64,000 bases of DNA from Cristatella mucedo (GCA_009760855.2 WPIO01000053.1:2789501-2853500); one strand, 5' to 3'; counted from the first letter of the stretch, positions 12,822 to 23,665 are shown. A program made the numbers and translations. Notes: generated from the sequence alone by a model not told the origin.

Positions 12822-13640
12822 ATGTGCGCTACTTTAAGGCGTTTTACTTCCGCATGAGGACTTTAACATGCCCACGAAGAGTAGGAACTTATGTCGCTAC
12901 GTCAGGACATTATGTGGCCCGAGCCGTAAAACTGTGGATGAAGGTGCCGTCGAACGTGTGTTGACGTCGACAATACTCTGGAACCGCCATATGGGACGCA
13001 TTTTGACCAACACCCAGCCCTGACTCAAGCGATGCCGGAAGCAGCGGTCAGAAGAGTGGATTGGGTGAAATGGCCGCACGACAGGACATTCCAGGGCAAA
13101 AGTCGGACTAAGTGGCCGATCTTAGAAAAAAGATGGTATGTCATGCATGCCGTCAACAGCAATACACTAGGGACGGGTATCAACTGCCATTAGTTTCCAA
13201 TTCAAGCAACACCGGAAGCAGTGGGAAGGCGAGCGAGAAAGTGATGAAGATGACGCTTGACCGAGTACGCAGCGTCCATACTCCAGGTCTGCTTCGGATT
13301 TCGGCCTCTTCTGGTCAGCACGGACGCAACCGCGTGGCTCTAGTCTGGCTATTCGCTTTGCTGATACGATGGTTTTAATGAATATAACTGTTTCTTTATT
13401 CTGGGTTGAAGTGACTTTGGGTTTTAGATCGCATTAGCAAGTGGCAACAACTCTGCAAGTCTTAGTGCTACTGGCCGATTACGCTGCCTATGTCAAATGG
13501 CTTGAACGAAAAGGAATAACGAAGATGTCAGAAAGTGCTTCACCCACAATCCCCACTTTTACTAACAGCGAGCATTGCCTGCTTGCATGCTGCTGCAGGG
13601 CTAAGGACTCAGCTGTTCCAGCAGCCTTCTTATCAGCACG
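12822..13640 (+). repeat. Last, more diverged satellite monomer
   Basis: The sequence after the LINE resumes at the satellite point equivalent to the interruption (GTGCGCTACTTTAAGGCG, compared with GTCCGCTGCAGTAAGGCG in the array). It runs through the body to the segment encoding MSESASPT near 13,525. It is more diverged than internal units, as expected at an array edge, and lacks the near-invariant block. Homology fades near 13,600-13,640. Confidence 0.8.
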
Positions 13641-13680
13641 GCAGCACAGCTCGTAGCCGAGGCGAACAGCTCTCCTAGGT

Positions 13681-13755
13681 TAATAATAATAATAATAACA
13701 ATAATTCATCTATAGAGCGCCCTAAGAGAACTTAATCGCTATTCAGGCGCTTCAC
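13681..13755 (-). mobile_element. LINE-like 3' tail fragment
   Basis: (ATT)n on the minus strand with the tail motif in reverse complement (AGAGCGCCCTAAGAGAACTTAAT). Only about 75 bp remain. The end CACATATGTTTCGGGG is unlike the main family (TTTACATTTGCTGC), suggesting a different subfamily. Confidence 0.65.
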
Positions 13756-15285
13756 ATATGTTTCGGGGCCAGAGCCCACGACCTCAGTCAGACCTTAATC
13801 GGGGCGAGCCCCTTAACCGCAAGACCAAACCAGTTCGGCTTTGGAACCTTCTTTGTCTTTTTGGATTTAGCCGGTGGCGGTCGTCGATCGGTCCGGACGG
13901 AGGGAAGAAGGCGCAGGAGAAACGCCAGAGGAGCGATTCTTAAGTGCCAGGAGTGAGGCCTCCGGGCCGGAGGGGCGTGTCAAGGTCACACCTGCGCTGC
14001 GAGGCTAGTGACGATTTAGGGAAGGAGAATAGGGAGGAAAGCGTAGAGAACGTCCCGCCAATCGTTGGGGGACAGCTCGGCGGGCATGCTGAAATGCCCG
14101 GCAAAATGACGAGGCTGGTAGTACGATTGACGCCACGTGACTAGTTGAACGGCGATAAGGCACCAGATTTTCTTCAGATTTTTCAAAGATTCTCGTCGGG
14201 TCAAGCAGTGGGTATACTGAATCTGTTCGCTGAGCCCCTAGAGCCTGGATTGTCGAGGGACCGGAAGAACCGGCGCCTGTGAAGTCTGACCCTTAGCAGT
14301 GGGAACTGGTATAGGGTCACGGAGTCAACAGCAGAGCACTTATCGTCAGGAGCAGTGATGGGAAGTCCTCCAAGCTCGGAGTAGAAGAATGTGCAGCAGC
14401 CTTTGGCCTATGGCCCCTTGGAAGTTCCCAGCAGGCGCAGAGAAGTGGCCAGAAGCCCCGCAGTTGGTGCATAGGTAAGGCAGTATGCAAGCGGTCCTAA
14501 CGCTCCCACGGGTACGACACCGGAAGCAGAAATGAGCGCGGCATTTCTTAAACAGATGGTCTTTCAACCCACTGGTGCTGCGGGGTGGGAGGCTGCCCGG
14601 GGTATTTGATGTCGCAGGCCTTCCCGTGATCACAAGGACAGCATGGATTCGCCTGTCCACAGTCACGGTGACAATGGTAATGTGACAATGCGGCGGTCAG
14701 AAATCAACACATTTAAGATGCTAGGGGTCTAAACGTCCGTGGCCATCCCAAACTCTTGGAGCGCTCCGGACAGGCTATCGCTATGGTTGTCCAGGTTAAG
14801 GCCGTCCACAACGATCATATATACAGATAGCTACAGTTCTACTAAGCTTACCTGGAATGCCTTCTCCATCACAGCTGGGAAAGGCTTCTCCAGCTGGCTG
14901 TGGTATCGGTCGATTTTCCGAGCGGCCAGCAGAGATAGCTGCGCCCCGCGCCATAGCCACCCGAGACAGCCGCCATAGCCGCATAGCCTCCCGGGGTTGG
15001 AACTAGAAGCCGGGCGGGAAGCCGAGACTGTAGCTACCAGAGCTCTAGTGCCCGTGGCCGCCAAAGCCGTGGCTCCGGCAACCAACACCGATGTGCCCAC
15101 AAAGCGGTATCAGGACCGGCCGAAGGATCCGTAGCCTGCCTGAAACAGGCAGGCGAAGCCATCATTGTACCCGGTAAGGCTTATGGTACGAACTGACGGG
15201 GAAACGCGTTGCCGGCTGGAATCCGCGTCAGCATTGCTGTGGGAGTGGCCATGCCGGCAATGTGGTTCCGCCCCTAGCCGGACTA
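13756..15285. other. GC-rich unannotated stretch around the zinc-knuckle relic
   Basis: There are several short open frames on both strands (for example 13944-14144 + and 14831-15100 -), but none was recognised apart from the knuckles. A small R3 repeat end lies at about 15,285-15,345. No terminal repeats were seen. Confidence 0.5.
14346..14666 (-). pseudogene. Degenerate gag-like zinc-knuckle frame
   Basis: The minus-strand frame contains two tandem CCHC-like motifs. The first reads C-x2-C-x4-S-x4-C (CFRCRTRGSVRTAC), with His replaced by Ser. The second reads C-x2-C-x4-H-x4-A (CTNCGASGHFSAPA), with the last Cys replaced. Tandem CCHC knuckles are typical of retroelement Gag or ORF1 nucleocapsid regions. 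The surrounding 13.76-15.35 kb is GC-rich, has no RT or integrase motif that I can see and no clear LTRs. I infer a decayed gag/ORF1 relic. A chance Cys-rich frame is the alternative. Confidence 0.4.
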
Positions 15286-15368
15286 ACGCCACTCCGCCTA
15301 GCCATTAGGTGCTGCAGCAGGACAGTATCGGCTGACTAAGCTGGATCTATTGATCTTCGCACAATACC

Positions 15369-15547
15369 AATAAATGTGCTTTTTGGGAGGGGTTTTCCCA
15401 TTTAGTCGGGCAAATAACTTCCTCTACTTTTGGTCATACCCTGTTTTAACAGGTATGTCCAACTCGGGCATACACGGGTATGTCCAACAGTGGTGGGAGT
15501 TATTCGCCCGACCATATGGGAATTACCCACCCCAAAGCACATTTATT
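15369..15547. mobile_element. Foldback MITE-like element with about 50-bp imperfect terminal inverted repeats
   Basis: The left end AATAAATGTGCTTT...TCGGGCAAATAACTT pairs with the reverse complement of the right end AATAAATGTGCTTT...TCGGGCGAATAACTC. About 50 bp can pair with a few mismatches. The centre holds two direct copies of GGTATGTCCAAC (around 15,450 and 15,478). The element is about 180 bp, non-coding and AT-rich at its ends. A target-site duplication is not clear, so the superfamily is not assigned. Confidence 0.7.
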
Positions 15548-16410
15548 AATATTATACGAAGAACAATAGAACGAATGGCATGAAAATTGGCGAAAAGAAC
15601 AATGGCAACATAAGCTATCGTTTGATGTGACAAAGCTGCTGGCGTTGACCTTCAGATGATCTGTACAAGTCAAGGTCGCGTATAGCACTGCAGCTCAGCC
15701 AAATATGGCTTTATCATCAAATCAAAAGATTTAATACTACTCACCCCAGAAACATGGCAAACCCCCCAAAAGATGCAGGGCACTTGGTTCTATGTTCCCC
15801 AAACCACAAGCAAAATACAAAAAAAATTCGACATCTCAAACTGCTGTCTGTGATCACGATCACAGTTCAAGAAAATTTTGTGACAGGCACATCATATACA
15901 TACTGTACCATCAATCCTAAATTCACAAAGGCAGAACATAATGGCAGGTTAGCCTCACCTATTTTTCAAATTTTAGGTCGATCGGCAGAGCATCCACGAA
16001 GCTGTAGAATTGATGAGGCACAAAGTACCACTGCTTGGAAAGCACTCAGAGAAGCCAATTAAGCTGTCAACGCATGTAGGTGATGAAAAACAAGACTGTG
16101 TTACTATGTTTGTCGTCATACAAATTGAAAGCACATACTTACGAGCATGTATTTTAAATTCACGTTGATTGGGTCACTATTAGCCTACCTGTGACATTTT
16201 TACTACATGCGAGTAAAAGGATGACAATGGTTTAGAATGACAAACACAGCCAGTTTTTGATCAAAATAAATCTATCTACCGAGGTCCAATATGCACGCGA
16301 GAAGGCAGGAATAATATGCAACTACAATCAATCATTTATTTCAAATTTATAAGGCGATCGGGTCATTGTTTCATGAGATATAACATTAGCGACAGCAGGC
16401 ATTTGCAAGG
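15548..16410. other. AT-rich stretch without recognisable features
   Basis: It holds one 102-codon open frame (15754-16062 +) with no recognised motif. I see nothing else that I can name. Confidence 0.5.
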
Positions 16411-16507
16411 CTTCGCAGCAATACATAGTAGATACAATATACTGAAATATATTGGCTACAATACATTATGCTGATTTGGATTACCATACCAATTTATTGT
16501 ACTGAAT

Positions 16508-16760
16508 GCATGTATGTATATCTCCGTCTGTAACTCCACAAAGCCATAAAGACTTTGTGGGTGTTACGCAGGAGAGTACTCATAGCTCACTCACAGCCTA
16601 AGCGGCTTTCGGTAAGCATTTGGTAGCCTACAGACTTTGTCTCATGCAACAAAGAGAAATTGGGAAGCATAGCAGAGTCAGGAGAGCAGTTGAATTGCTT
16701 GACAGTATCAGTATATTGGACTGGATTGCTCGACAGTCTCAATATACAGCGCTGCAGCGG
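16508..16760 (-). mobile_element. LINE-2fam 3' fragment
   Basis: It carries the tail CTCCGTCTGTAACTCCACAAAG plus AAGTCTTTGTGGGTGTTACGCAGGAGAG-type sequence shared with 19,984-20,345 and 35,052-35,148. Upstream on the minus strand, the segment decoding as CSPDSAMLP and LLHETKSVGY is shared with the 20.1-kb copy. It is 5' truncated and lies inside the hAT-like remnant. Confidence 0.75.
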
Positions 16761-16961
16761 GTCGACATATCCATGAAAGAATCGAATGTTTCCTTCTAAT
16801 TGACCATTGACTAATAATACCCGGAGTTTAACTATCATCAATATGTTGGAAAAGATGCAGATATCATCCGCAGCAAAGAAATTAAAACCGCCATCGTCAA
16901 GATACAAACAAACTAGGAGAACACTCAAACATTTCATGAAGACCATGCTATTGAACAGTAG

Positions 16962-17249
16962 TTTCTACCTGTATCTCCGGACGCGGAAAACGGTGCAGAT
17001 GCTCGATTGTCTTTGGCTGAGCGAGCACTCAAGCGACGGCATGTTGAAGAGAAGAAAGCATGCAGCAAGTACATCAACACACGCTTATTGCTTCCAACAT
17101 CAAATGAGGCACAAAGACTTTTCTCCATGGCGAAGCGAGTGTTTTGTCTTTACCAGCGTAGTTTGCAACCCAAAACGTTGACGGCGCTGCTTTTTCTGAA
17201 TAAAAACAAGTCACTGGATTTTGGCTGTGGTCGCACTGATAGTGAATGA
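16962..17249 (+). pseudogene. hAT-superfamily transposase C-terminal (dimerisation) remnant
   Basis: This frame reads LSLAERALKRR, then KYINTRLLLPTSN, QRLFSMAKRV and LTALLFLNKNKSLDFG. The order matches the C-terminal hAT dimerisation region (family pattern LSFAERALKRR, then Y.D.RFLLPTSN, then ERLFS.AK, then ..LLFL..N..LW). An in-frame stop at 16959-16961 and no recognisable BED finger or upstream catalytic domain make it a fragment. A 14-bp inverted pair TACAATATATTGCA / TGCAATATATTGTA (17,347 and 17,408) and similar sequence near 16,425-16,480 may be relics of the element's ends. Confidence 0.75.
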
Positions 17250-17479
17250 AAAAGTATTTATGTCAGCCAAAGATAAACGAAGAGAACGAACAGGAATATG
17301 AAGATTATTGCTGAAAGCACGGAGAAAAACATTGCAACATACGATGTACAATATATTGCATAGGTGGGATAGATTGTAACAAAATAGAGTATTTTTAGAA
17401 TTGACTATTGCAATATATTGTATTTTGGAATTAAATTTTGCGATGTATTTATTGTTGAAGATAATGCAATTAAATACAG

Positions 17480-18540
17480 TTACAGTATTATTGTGCGCAG
17501 CCTTGGGCATTTGAATATCGTTTGCAGGTAAAGTGAGAACCGTAAGGTATGACCAAGCGACAGCACTAGGAAACGCTATGCATCGCACAAACAATTCAAT
17601 AAATAGATTAATACAGATTTTAGGAATAGTTCAACCTAACAAGACCCTTATATAGCGTAAACAGCACGTATCTGCGACAGGTCTCATACCGCGGGCCGTC
17701 AAAATACGCTACAGTCGGGCGGCTCACCCGCGTTCGCCAATACAAATATCAAACTATAAACGACGTAGATGAGAAATTTCAATCACCTCAATTTCCTTGA
17801 ATATAATTGAATCAACGTTTTCAGACCGACTTCCATTAAACGACGCGCTAGTTTCATCCAAGTCACCTCGATGACCGGCCGCCGGACAAAGTACCACTCG
17901 CGGCCGTTGCCTCGTGTGTTATGGCCGCTACAGGAAACGAATCAGCTGTCCCAGGATTCAGTAGGTGCAGTGTAATGGAGTCCATAGTTCCGGTGGCCCC
18001 GGCGGCAGTAAATTCTCAATGCATTATCCTAATGATAGTCTTCTTGCCGAACAACAGTCATTTCCGGTTTGTGAGCCGATGTAAACATACCAATGTAAAC
18101 CTGTCTCTGCCGAGTAAACATGAGTGGGCCTTGGAATGCCATTTGCAGTCAGTTTTTATGGACTAGGCGGCGTAGGCGGAGGAGGGACTACGGCCCCGCC
18201 GATAGAGTTACACTTTTATGATCTTGTTAAACTATCAGTCGGACGTTTGATCTCGAGGGGGCGTGCCATTTTTATAATTTAACGTTTCATCATTTTTCAA
18301 AGTGATTTCTCTCTGTCTGCTTAGAGCTGACTAGCTTATATTCACTGAGTTCACCAGAAAACCGCATTTCGGGCTCTGAAATTTTTAAAATAAAATTCTC
18401 TTGTTGAGCTAGATGTTCTACTCCCGGTTTAAATAGATCTTAAATAATTATTGTATTGACTCTGCTCCACTCATCTAACAACCACCGAAATTTGGGTTTG
18501 CAATTATAACTAGTTTATTATTTAATACGTAAATTAAATT
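17480..18540. other. Low-complexity AT-rich spacer, nothing recognised
   Basis: I see no repeat of the window's families here and no open frame with a recognisable domain. The longest is about 81 codons at 17921-18166. Confidence 0.5.
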
Positions 18541-18544
18541 TTTT

Positions 18545-19194
18545 TTAAACGATTGACAATTTTTTCCGACTTAACCCCCTTGGCCTGGGAAGGATTCGTC
18601 CCAAAGTTCGGTGGGCTGAGCCACCCGGTCGTTGAGTGAAGGCCTCAGCCAGCCACTGCCTCGACTCATTGACGGCAGGATTTTCACGCCATTGCTTCTC
18701 GCTCAACTTATTTGCAGCGTTCGGCGACTCACGTTGATTCGACCAGTCTGCCTTGCGCGTGCAACATGTACCTTGGTGACTCGAAGTTCCACAGAGTCCA
18801 AGCATCCGCTTCGCTGTGGCATGTTGATGCTCAAACCGAACCAAGAATTTGCAATGGGTCGGCTGTGGTCGCATAACTTGCTGTGGGCGTAGCATCGCCA
18901 CCATGTTGCCCCGCCATAGCCTGACAGGGCAGGAGTGCATAACGTCTCTGCGGCCGGGAGCCTACCGCTGACTGGGTGGAGGCTTGACTGAATGGCCACC
19001 CAGTGATGCGATCTTTTCCCGCCACTCTCTAGTTCAGCTCCCGGAGTCGCGAGTGGACGTGTAGTCCATCTCCAGCTCACGGACGTGTACTGCTCTTGAA
19101 GAGCCTTGCGAATTTGATCGATTACATCTTGTAGAGAGAGGTCAGTGACTCCTTTTGCTATTGGTGCTGGCTGCACCTCGTACGCGCTCGTCAA
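18545..19194 (-). other. Overlapping unrecognised minus-strand open frames
   Basis: One frame (18703-19194, 163 codons) begins MTSAYEVQPAPIAKG, then LQDVIDQIRKALQEQY, which looks protein-like, and then turns into Cys/Trp-rich sequence. A second, overlapping frame covers 18545-18940. The switch suggests a frameshifted relic, perhaps the start of a retroelement gag, but I recognise no diagnostic motif and claim no function. Confidence 0.25.
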
Positions 19195-19227
19195 CCTTCC
19201 GAGCGCTAAGCTGGAGACGACCCCTAC

Positions 19228-19490
19228 ATTGCTAGTCCAGCAGTGGGGAACTTTCTGCCTGTTAGTCGGCCTATACGCACGCCATCTGTCTTTCTCTCTT
19301 TCCTCTTACTCACTTGTCCACTCGCGCTCCAGCGCTGATTAAGCGATGGCTACTACCGCTACGTCCGTACGTAAGCTCGCTCGCTTGTGTTGCCTGCGTG
19401 TGATACAATGCAGCCGTAATCTTCAGCACCGCAACTCGCTTGAGGAGGCTTCGATCTTCGTCGCACCACCACCACCCGCACGAGCCCACA
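19228..19490 (-). repeat. R3 repeat copy (core not expanded)
   Basis: Minus-strand match to R3: AACTTTCTGCCTGT..., a short pyrimidine core (TCTTTCTCTCTTTCC), then CCGTACGTAAGCTCGCTCGCTTG and GATACAATGCAGCCGT. These landmarks also occur at 20.8, 21.85, 23.35 and 25.85 kb. The microsatellite core is only about 40 bp and degenerate here. Confidence 0.75.
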
Positions 19491-19980
19491 AAAATCGGTT
19501 TTTAGGGGATTGAAAGCGCTCTGGCGGCATGACGCCATCGCGTGGTGCCTCGCCGCCAAACTCGCAATATTGACCTCGCGGCAGTGTCGGAGCGTATCCG
19601 AGACGGAGATTTTTTTGGCAAGCCCGGATGCACAGCTCTGGTTGAAACGTCCTCGCTTACCGTTATCGGCGGAGGAACAGAGCCAGCCAGTGCGGCTCAG
19701 TCGCTTAGAATTTCCGGTTTCTCGCTGCTGGCGAGACGGAAGTAGTCCCCGCGACAGGCTGCCGTCTGCTACATCTGCAGTCGCGCTTGTGCTTCGCTGG
19801 CGCTGCACTGCACTAGGTATCTATGTATGTACTATCGTATGTACTATGCTATAGGTGTTGTACAGTGTCTCAGCAGGAGACCAGATCATTTATGTCGCTG
19901 GCCAACACCCATCCAAGTACCCACTAAACAATGTTGTAAGCGAGAGCTCTGTGTGCGATAATTTAAAAACTTATGCCATG
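19491..19980. other. Unrecognised GC-rich spacer
   Basis: Open frames exist on both strands (19510-19854 +, 19359-19808 -) without any recognisable motif. I see no additional repeat. Confidence 0.4.
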
Positions 19981-19983
19981 CTG

Positions 19984-20345
19984 CTTGTATGTATGTATGT
20001 ATCTCCGTCTGTAACTCCATAAAGTCATACAGACCATGTGGGTGTTACACAGGAGAGTTTTTTATAGCGAACTCGCGGCCTAAGCGGCTTTCGGTACGCA
20101 TTCGGTAGCCAACAGACTTCGTCTCACGCAACAAAGAGAAAGTGGGAAGCATAGCAGAGTCAGGGGAGCAGTTGAAGTAGTGAGTAGCATGGAAGTAGCA
20201 GCTCAGGACCGCTGAAAAGGATGAGCCATAGTCAGCAGTAGGAGAGTAGTTGTGGTTGCGTAAGAATTGTGGAACCGAGTTCCACAGTCTAGGACCTGCA
20301 GAGCTAAAGCTTCTGTCGCCAACGGTCTTTACTAGCAAAAATATG
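19984..20345 (-). mobile_element. LINE-2fam 3' end with ORF C-terminus
   Basis: The minus frame 20045-20338 encodes VGDRSFSSAGPRLWNSVPQFLRN, the conserved C-terminal signature of many CR1/L2-type ORF2 proteins, but in a family distinct from the main one. On the minus strand the 3' end reads ACAGACGGAGATACATACATACA, i.e. a CATA-type tail. It is 5' truncated, with no RT or endonuclease. Confidence 0.8.
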
Positions 20346-20754
20346 ACTTAGTTTCTTAAAAAAATGTAATATTGAACTTGTAGCACAGCGCCAGCCTGGC
20401 TCAATTGTAGGGCGCATAATAACGGCTCAGCGGAAACACCAAAGAGGTCAAAGAGCATTGTGCAAGAGGATGCATCCATCGTAAAGGTGATTGATATCGG
20501 CTGGCCTGTCAACCCTACAGTCTCGCATAGCATTATGAGAATAGGGAAACGATCGCTTAAGGTCGTTGTCGTCGCCAGCCGTCCGAAAGATGCTGGACGG
20601 GCTTCCATGAGAACAAAACAGGTGGCTTAAGAGCACCTGCCTAGTCAAGAGCGCAGTGGTCATGGTAGACGGTTTTCTGTGAGAACGAGGACTTGACTAA
20701 AAAGCTGATGCGTTCTGGAGCTGTGAGCAGGAGGATGCAGCGGTCTTGGTAGAA
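20346..20754. other. Unrecognised stretch upstream of R3
   Basis: There is an 86-codon minus-strand frame (20348-20608) but no recognisable domain. It could be more of the LINE-2fam body, which I cannot confirm. Confidence 0.3.
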
Positions 20755-20968
20755 CCGGCAGGCTGACTGACGTCAGCTTGTAGGGGCTCGGGTGCATGAT
20801 GGCGGCGCGGCGAAGAACGAAGCCCGCCCCAAGCGAGCTAAGGTACTGACGACGACAGCTGTATTGTATCATACGCAGGCAAACGCGAGGCGAGCGAGCG
20901 TACGTACGGATGAAGCCGTAGCTGTCGTAGAAGCATCTCCGGAGAGTGCGGAGAGAAGAGAAAGGGAG

Positions 20969-21054
<86 letters not shown>

Positions 21055-21265
21055 TGAATGAGAGTGAGTGGGAGGGGATAGCGTCCACACAGGCCGGTGA
21101 ACAGGCAGAAAGTTCAGTGCCGCAGGACTAGCGGGCCAGACGACCACAGCTGACCCGTCGCAATGAAATCCAGCTTAGACAGCCGATACTGTCCAACTGC
21201 AGCGCCTAATGTGGCGGCTCTCAGCGCGCCCGTTGGCCGGGCGGAAAAGTCAAAGAAAGAGTCCG
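20755..21265 (+). repeat. R3 repeat copy with (GA)n core of about 95 bp
   Basis: The left flank contains GATGGCGGCGCGGCGAAGAA, GACGACAGCTGTATTGTATC and GCGAGCGTACGTACGGATGAAG. Then comes a (GA)n core at 20,961-21,056, then the right flank ACAGGCCGGTGAACAGGCAG, CGGGCCAGACGACCACAGCTG and CCAACTGCAGCGCCTAAT. The same flanks border the much larger core at 22-23 kb. Confidence 0.85.
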
Positions 21266-21780
21266 GCTGGGGCTGAAAAGCGTTGCGGGCGTCGCCACTT
21301 CCATAAAGGGTCCCCAGTCAAGCGGCGAGAGACAAGCGTCGGGAAAAGAACATGGCGAAGTATTCACAAACATGAGCGTCAAGCGCGGTCGAGGCTATCA
21401 TGAAGCCGAGCGCGGTTGAGGTGTCGTTCGAGGCCCAGCGGTCGGCAGCCTTAGGCGGCGGCGTAGTAGCCATGCAGCACCTACGTTGGGGCGTGCGTCT
21501 CCAACCAGCACATAGTGGCGGCGTAGGCGGGGCGGCCGATCAGCGCCCGGTCGGCGGCCGCGTTTAGACGTAGTCTACAGCACATACATGGAGGGGAGCG
21601 TCGCCGACGAACGCCGTGTGGCGGCGCCGTACTGGTGAGCCGTACCGGTTGCTCGTGGTTGGTTCGTCGCCAAGTTTTGGTGTGGAGTCGTCTGTGGTCG
21701 GCTGCTGAGTTGCGTATTTGCATCGAGCTGTTTTCGGTCGAGCAAGGTTGCGTGTTCGAGTCGATCGTCAGGTTCACCAA
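21266..21780. other. GC-rich spacer between R3 copies
   Basis: Very GC-rich sequence with several short frames and no recognisable domain. It could be the non-repetitive side of an R3-containing segment. Confidence 0.4.
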
Positions 21781-21960
21781 TTTTTAGGGGCTGAGGCGCG
21801 TGATGACGGCGCGACGAATAACGAAGCCCCCACAAGCGATTCGAGGTACTGACGACGACAGCTGCATCGTATCATGCGCAGGCAAACGCAAGGCAAGCGA
21901 GCGTACGTACGGATGAAGTGGTAGCCGTCGTGGAAGCGGCTCCGGAGAGTGCGGAGACAA

Positions 21961-22009
21961 TAGAAAGAGAAAGAAAAAAGAGAGAGAGAGTAGGGATGCA
22001 GGAAGGGAG

Positions 22010-22107
<98 letters not shown>

Positions 22108-22147
22108 CAGGAGAGAGAGCAGGAGAGAGAGAGAGAGAGAGCAGTAG
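21961..22147 (+). repeat. (GA)n microsatellite
   Basis: Imperfect GA tract, with a GGGATGCAGG-type interruption near 21,995 and AAAACAGG near 22,105. Confidence 0.9.
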
Positions 22148-22994
22148 AGAGACAGAGACAGAGACAGAGACAGAGACAGAGACAGAGACAGAGACAGAGA
22201 CAGAGACAGAGACAGAGACAGAGACAGAGACAGAGAGACAGAGACAGAGACAGAGACAGAGACAGAGACAGAGACAGAGACAGAGACAGAGACAGAGACA
22301 GAGACAGAGACAGAGACGGAGACAGAGACAGAGACAGAGACAGAGACAGAGACAGAGACAGAGACAGAGACAGAGACAGAGACAGAGACAGAGACAGAGA
22401 CAGAGACAGAGACAGAGACAGAGACAGAGACAGAGACAGAGACAGACAGAGACAGAGACAGAGACAGAGACAGAGACAGAGACAGAGACAGAGACAGAGA
22501 CAGAGACAGAGACAGAGACAGAGACAGAGACAGAGACAGAGACAGAGACAGAGACAGAGACAGAGACAGAGACAGAGACAGAGACAGAGACAGAGACAGA
22601 GACAGAGACAGAGACAGAGACAGAGACAGAGACAGAGACAGAGACAGAGACAGAGACAGAGACAGAGACAGAGACAGAGACAGAGACAGAGACAGAGACA
22701 GAGACAGAGACAGAGACAGAGACAGAGACAGAGACAGAGACAGAGACAGAGACAGAGACAGAGACAGAGACAGAGACAGAGACAGAGACAGAGACAGAGA
22801 CAGAGACAGAGACAGAGACAGAGACAGAGACAGAGACAGAGACAGAGACAGAGACAGAGACAGAGACAGAGACAGACAGACAGAGACAGAGACAGAGACA
22901 GAGACAGAGACAGAGACAGAGACAGAGACAGAGACAGAGACAGAGACAGAGACAGAGACAGAGACAGAGACAGAGACAGAGACAGAGACAGAGA
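22148..22994 (+). repeat. (GACAGA)n hexanucleotide array, about 140 units
   Basis: About 850 bp of nearly perfect GACAGA repeats. Rare phase slips (22,230; 22,440; 22,870) and one substitution near 22,318 divide it into long uninterrupted blocks. The strand bias is complete: purines and C on plus, pyrimidines and G on minus. Confidence 0.95.
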
Positions 22995-23055
22995 TAGAGA
23001 GAGAGAGAGAGAGAGAAAGAGAAAGAGAGAGAGTAGGGATGCAGAGAGGGAGAGC

Positions 23056-23087
<32 letters not shown>

Positions 23088-23105
23088 GAGTGTGTGAGTG
23101 AGAGT
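22995..23105 (+). repeat. (GA)n microsatellite, right side of the R3 core
   Basis: GA tract with a second copy of the interruption AGTAGGGATGCAG, which also occurs at the left GA tract. The GACAGA block therefore sits between two similar GA segments. Confidence 0.9.
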
Positions 23106-23274
23106 GAGTGAGAGGGGATAGCGTCCAAACAGGCCGGTAGACAGGCAGAAATTTCCTAGCTGGCACCGACGATATCCGACATCTTTGCACCAATAGCGGT
23201 GTATGCAGACCGACTCGTGTCCTGGGCTCCTGGGCAGAGGGCAAAGGGCAGAGTCCCCTGTATGGGCTCGAGCG

Positions 23275-23665
23275 CTCGATGGCAGCGCGACGGAGATGAA
23301 CGGTGCCCCCACAAGCTAGTTGGTGTACTGCCGACGACGGCTGTATTGCATTTTATGCAGGCAACGCAAACGTTCGAGCGTACATACAGATGTAATAGCG
23401 GTATGGAATCTGCTCCGAGCGCCAGTAGAAAAGAGAAGAGAAAGTGAGTGGAAGAATAGAGATAAGGAATAACGTGCGTACAGGCCGGTGGACAGGCAGA
23501 AAGTTCCGTGCTGCAGGACTTGCGGGCCAGACGACCACAGCTGACTCTCTGTAATTCTATCCAGCTTAGTCTGCCGGTACTGTCCTACTGCAGCGCCTAA
23601 TGAGGTCGTACTAAGCTCGCCCGTTGGTCCAGGCCTAATGGTGGAGTCCGGCTGGGGCTGAACAT
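23275..23665 (+). repeat. R3 repeat copy (core not expanded)
   Basis: The flanks match other R3 copies: GACGACGGCTGTATTGCA, GAGCGTACATACAGATG, ACAGGCCGGTGGACAGGCAG, CGGGCCAGACGACCACAGCTG, CTACTGCAGCGCCTAATG. The core is only about 50 bp of degenerate AGAAAAGAGAAGAG sequence. Confidence 0.85.

Larger units (their letters stand above)
21781..23170 (+). repeat. R3 repeat copy with giant purine microsatellite core
   Basis: It has the R3 left flank (ATGACGGCGCGACGAATAACG ... GCGTACGTACGGATGAAG), a core of more than 1.1 kb, and the R3 right flank (GATAGCGTCCAAACAGGCCGG ... GACAGGCAGAAA). Frames of 359-512 codons across it are an effect of stop-free simple repeats, not genes. Confidence 0.88.

Noticed and set aside
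1-13640. Tandem gene cluster such as rDNA, histone or snRNA repeats
   Set aside because: No rRNA, histone or snRNA sequence could be recognised, and the frames are not maintained across all units.
1-13640. CRISPR-like array
   Set aside because: Units are 1.65 kb, spacers are absent and the context is eukaryotic.
21774-23312. Open frames of 359-512 codons across the GA/GACAGA core
   Set aside because: Simple repeats without stop codons stay open in several frames on both strands; the products are Ser/Leu/Cys/Val or Arg/Glu/Thr/Gln polymers, not proteins.
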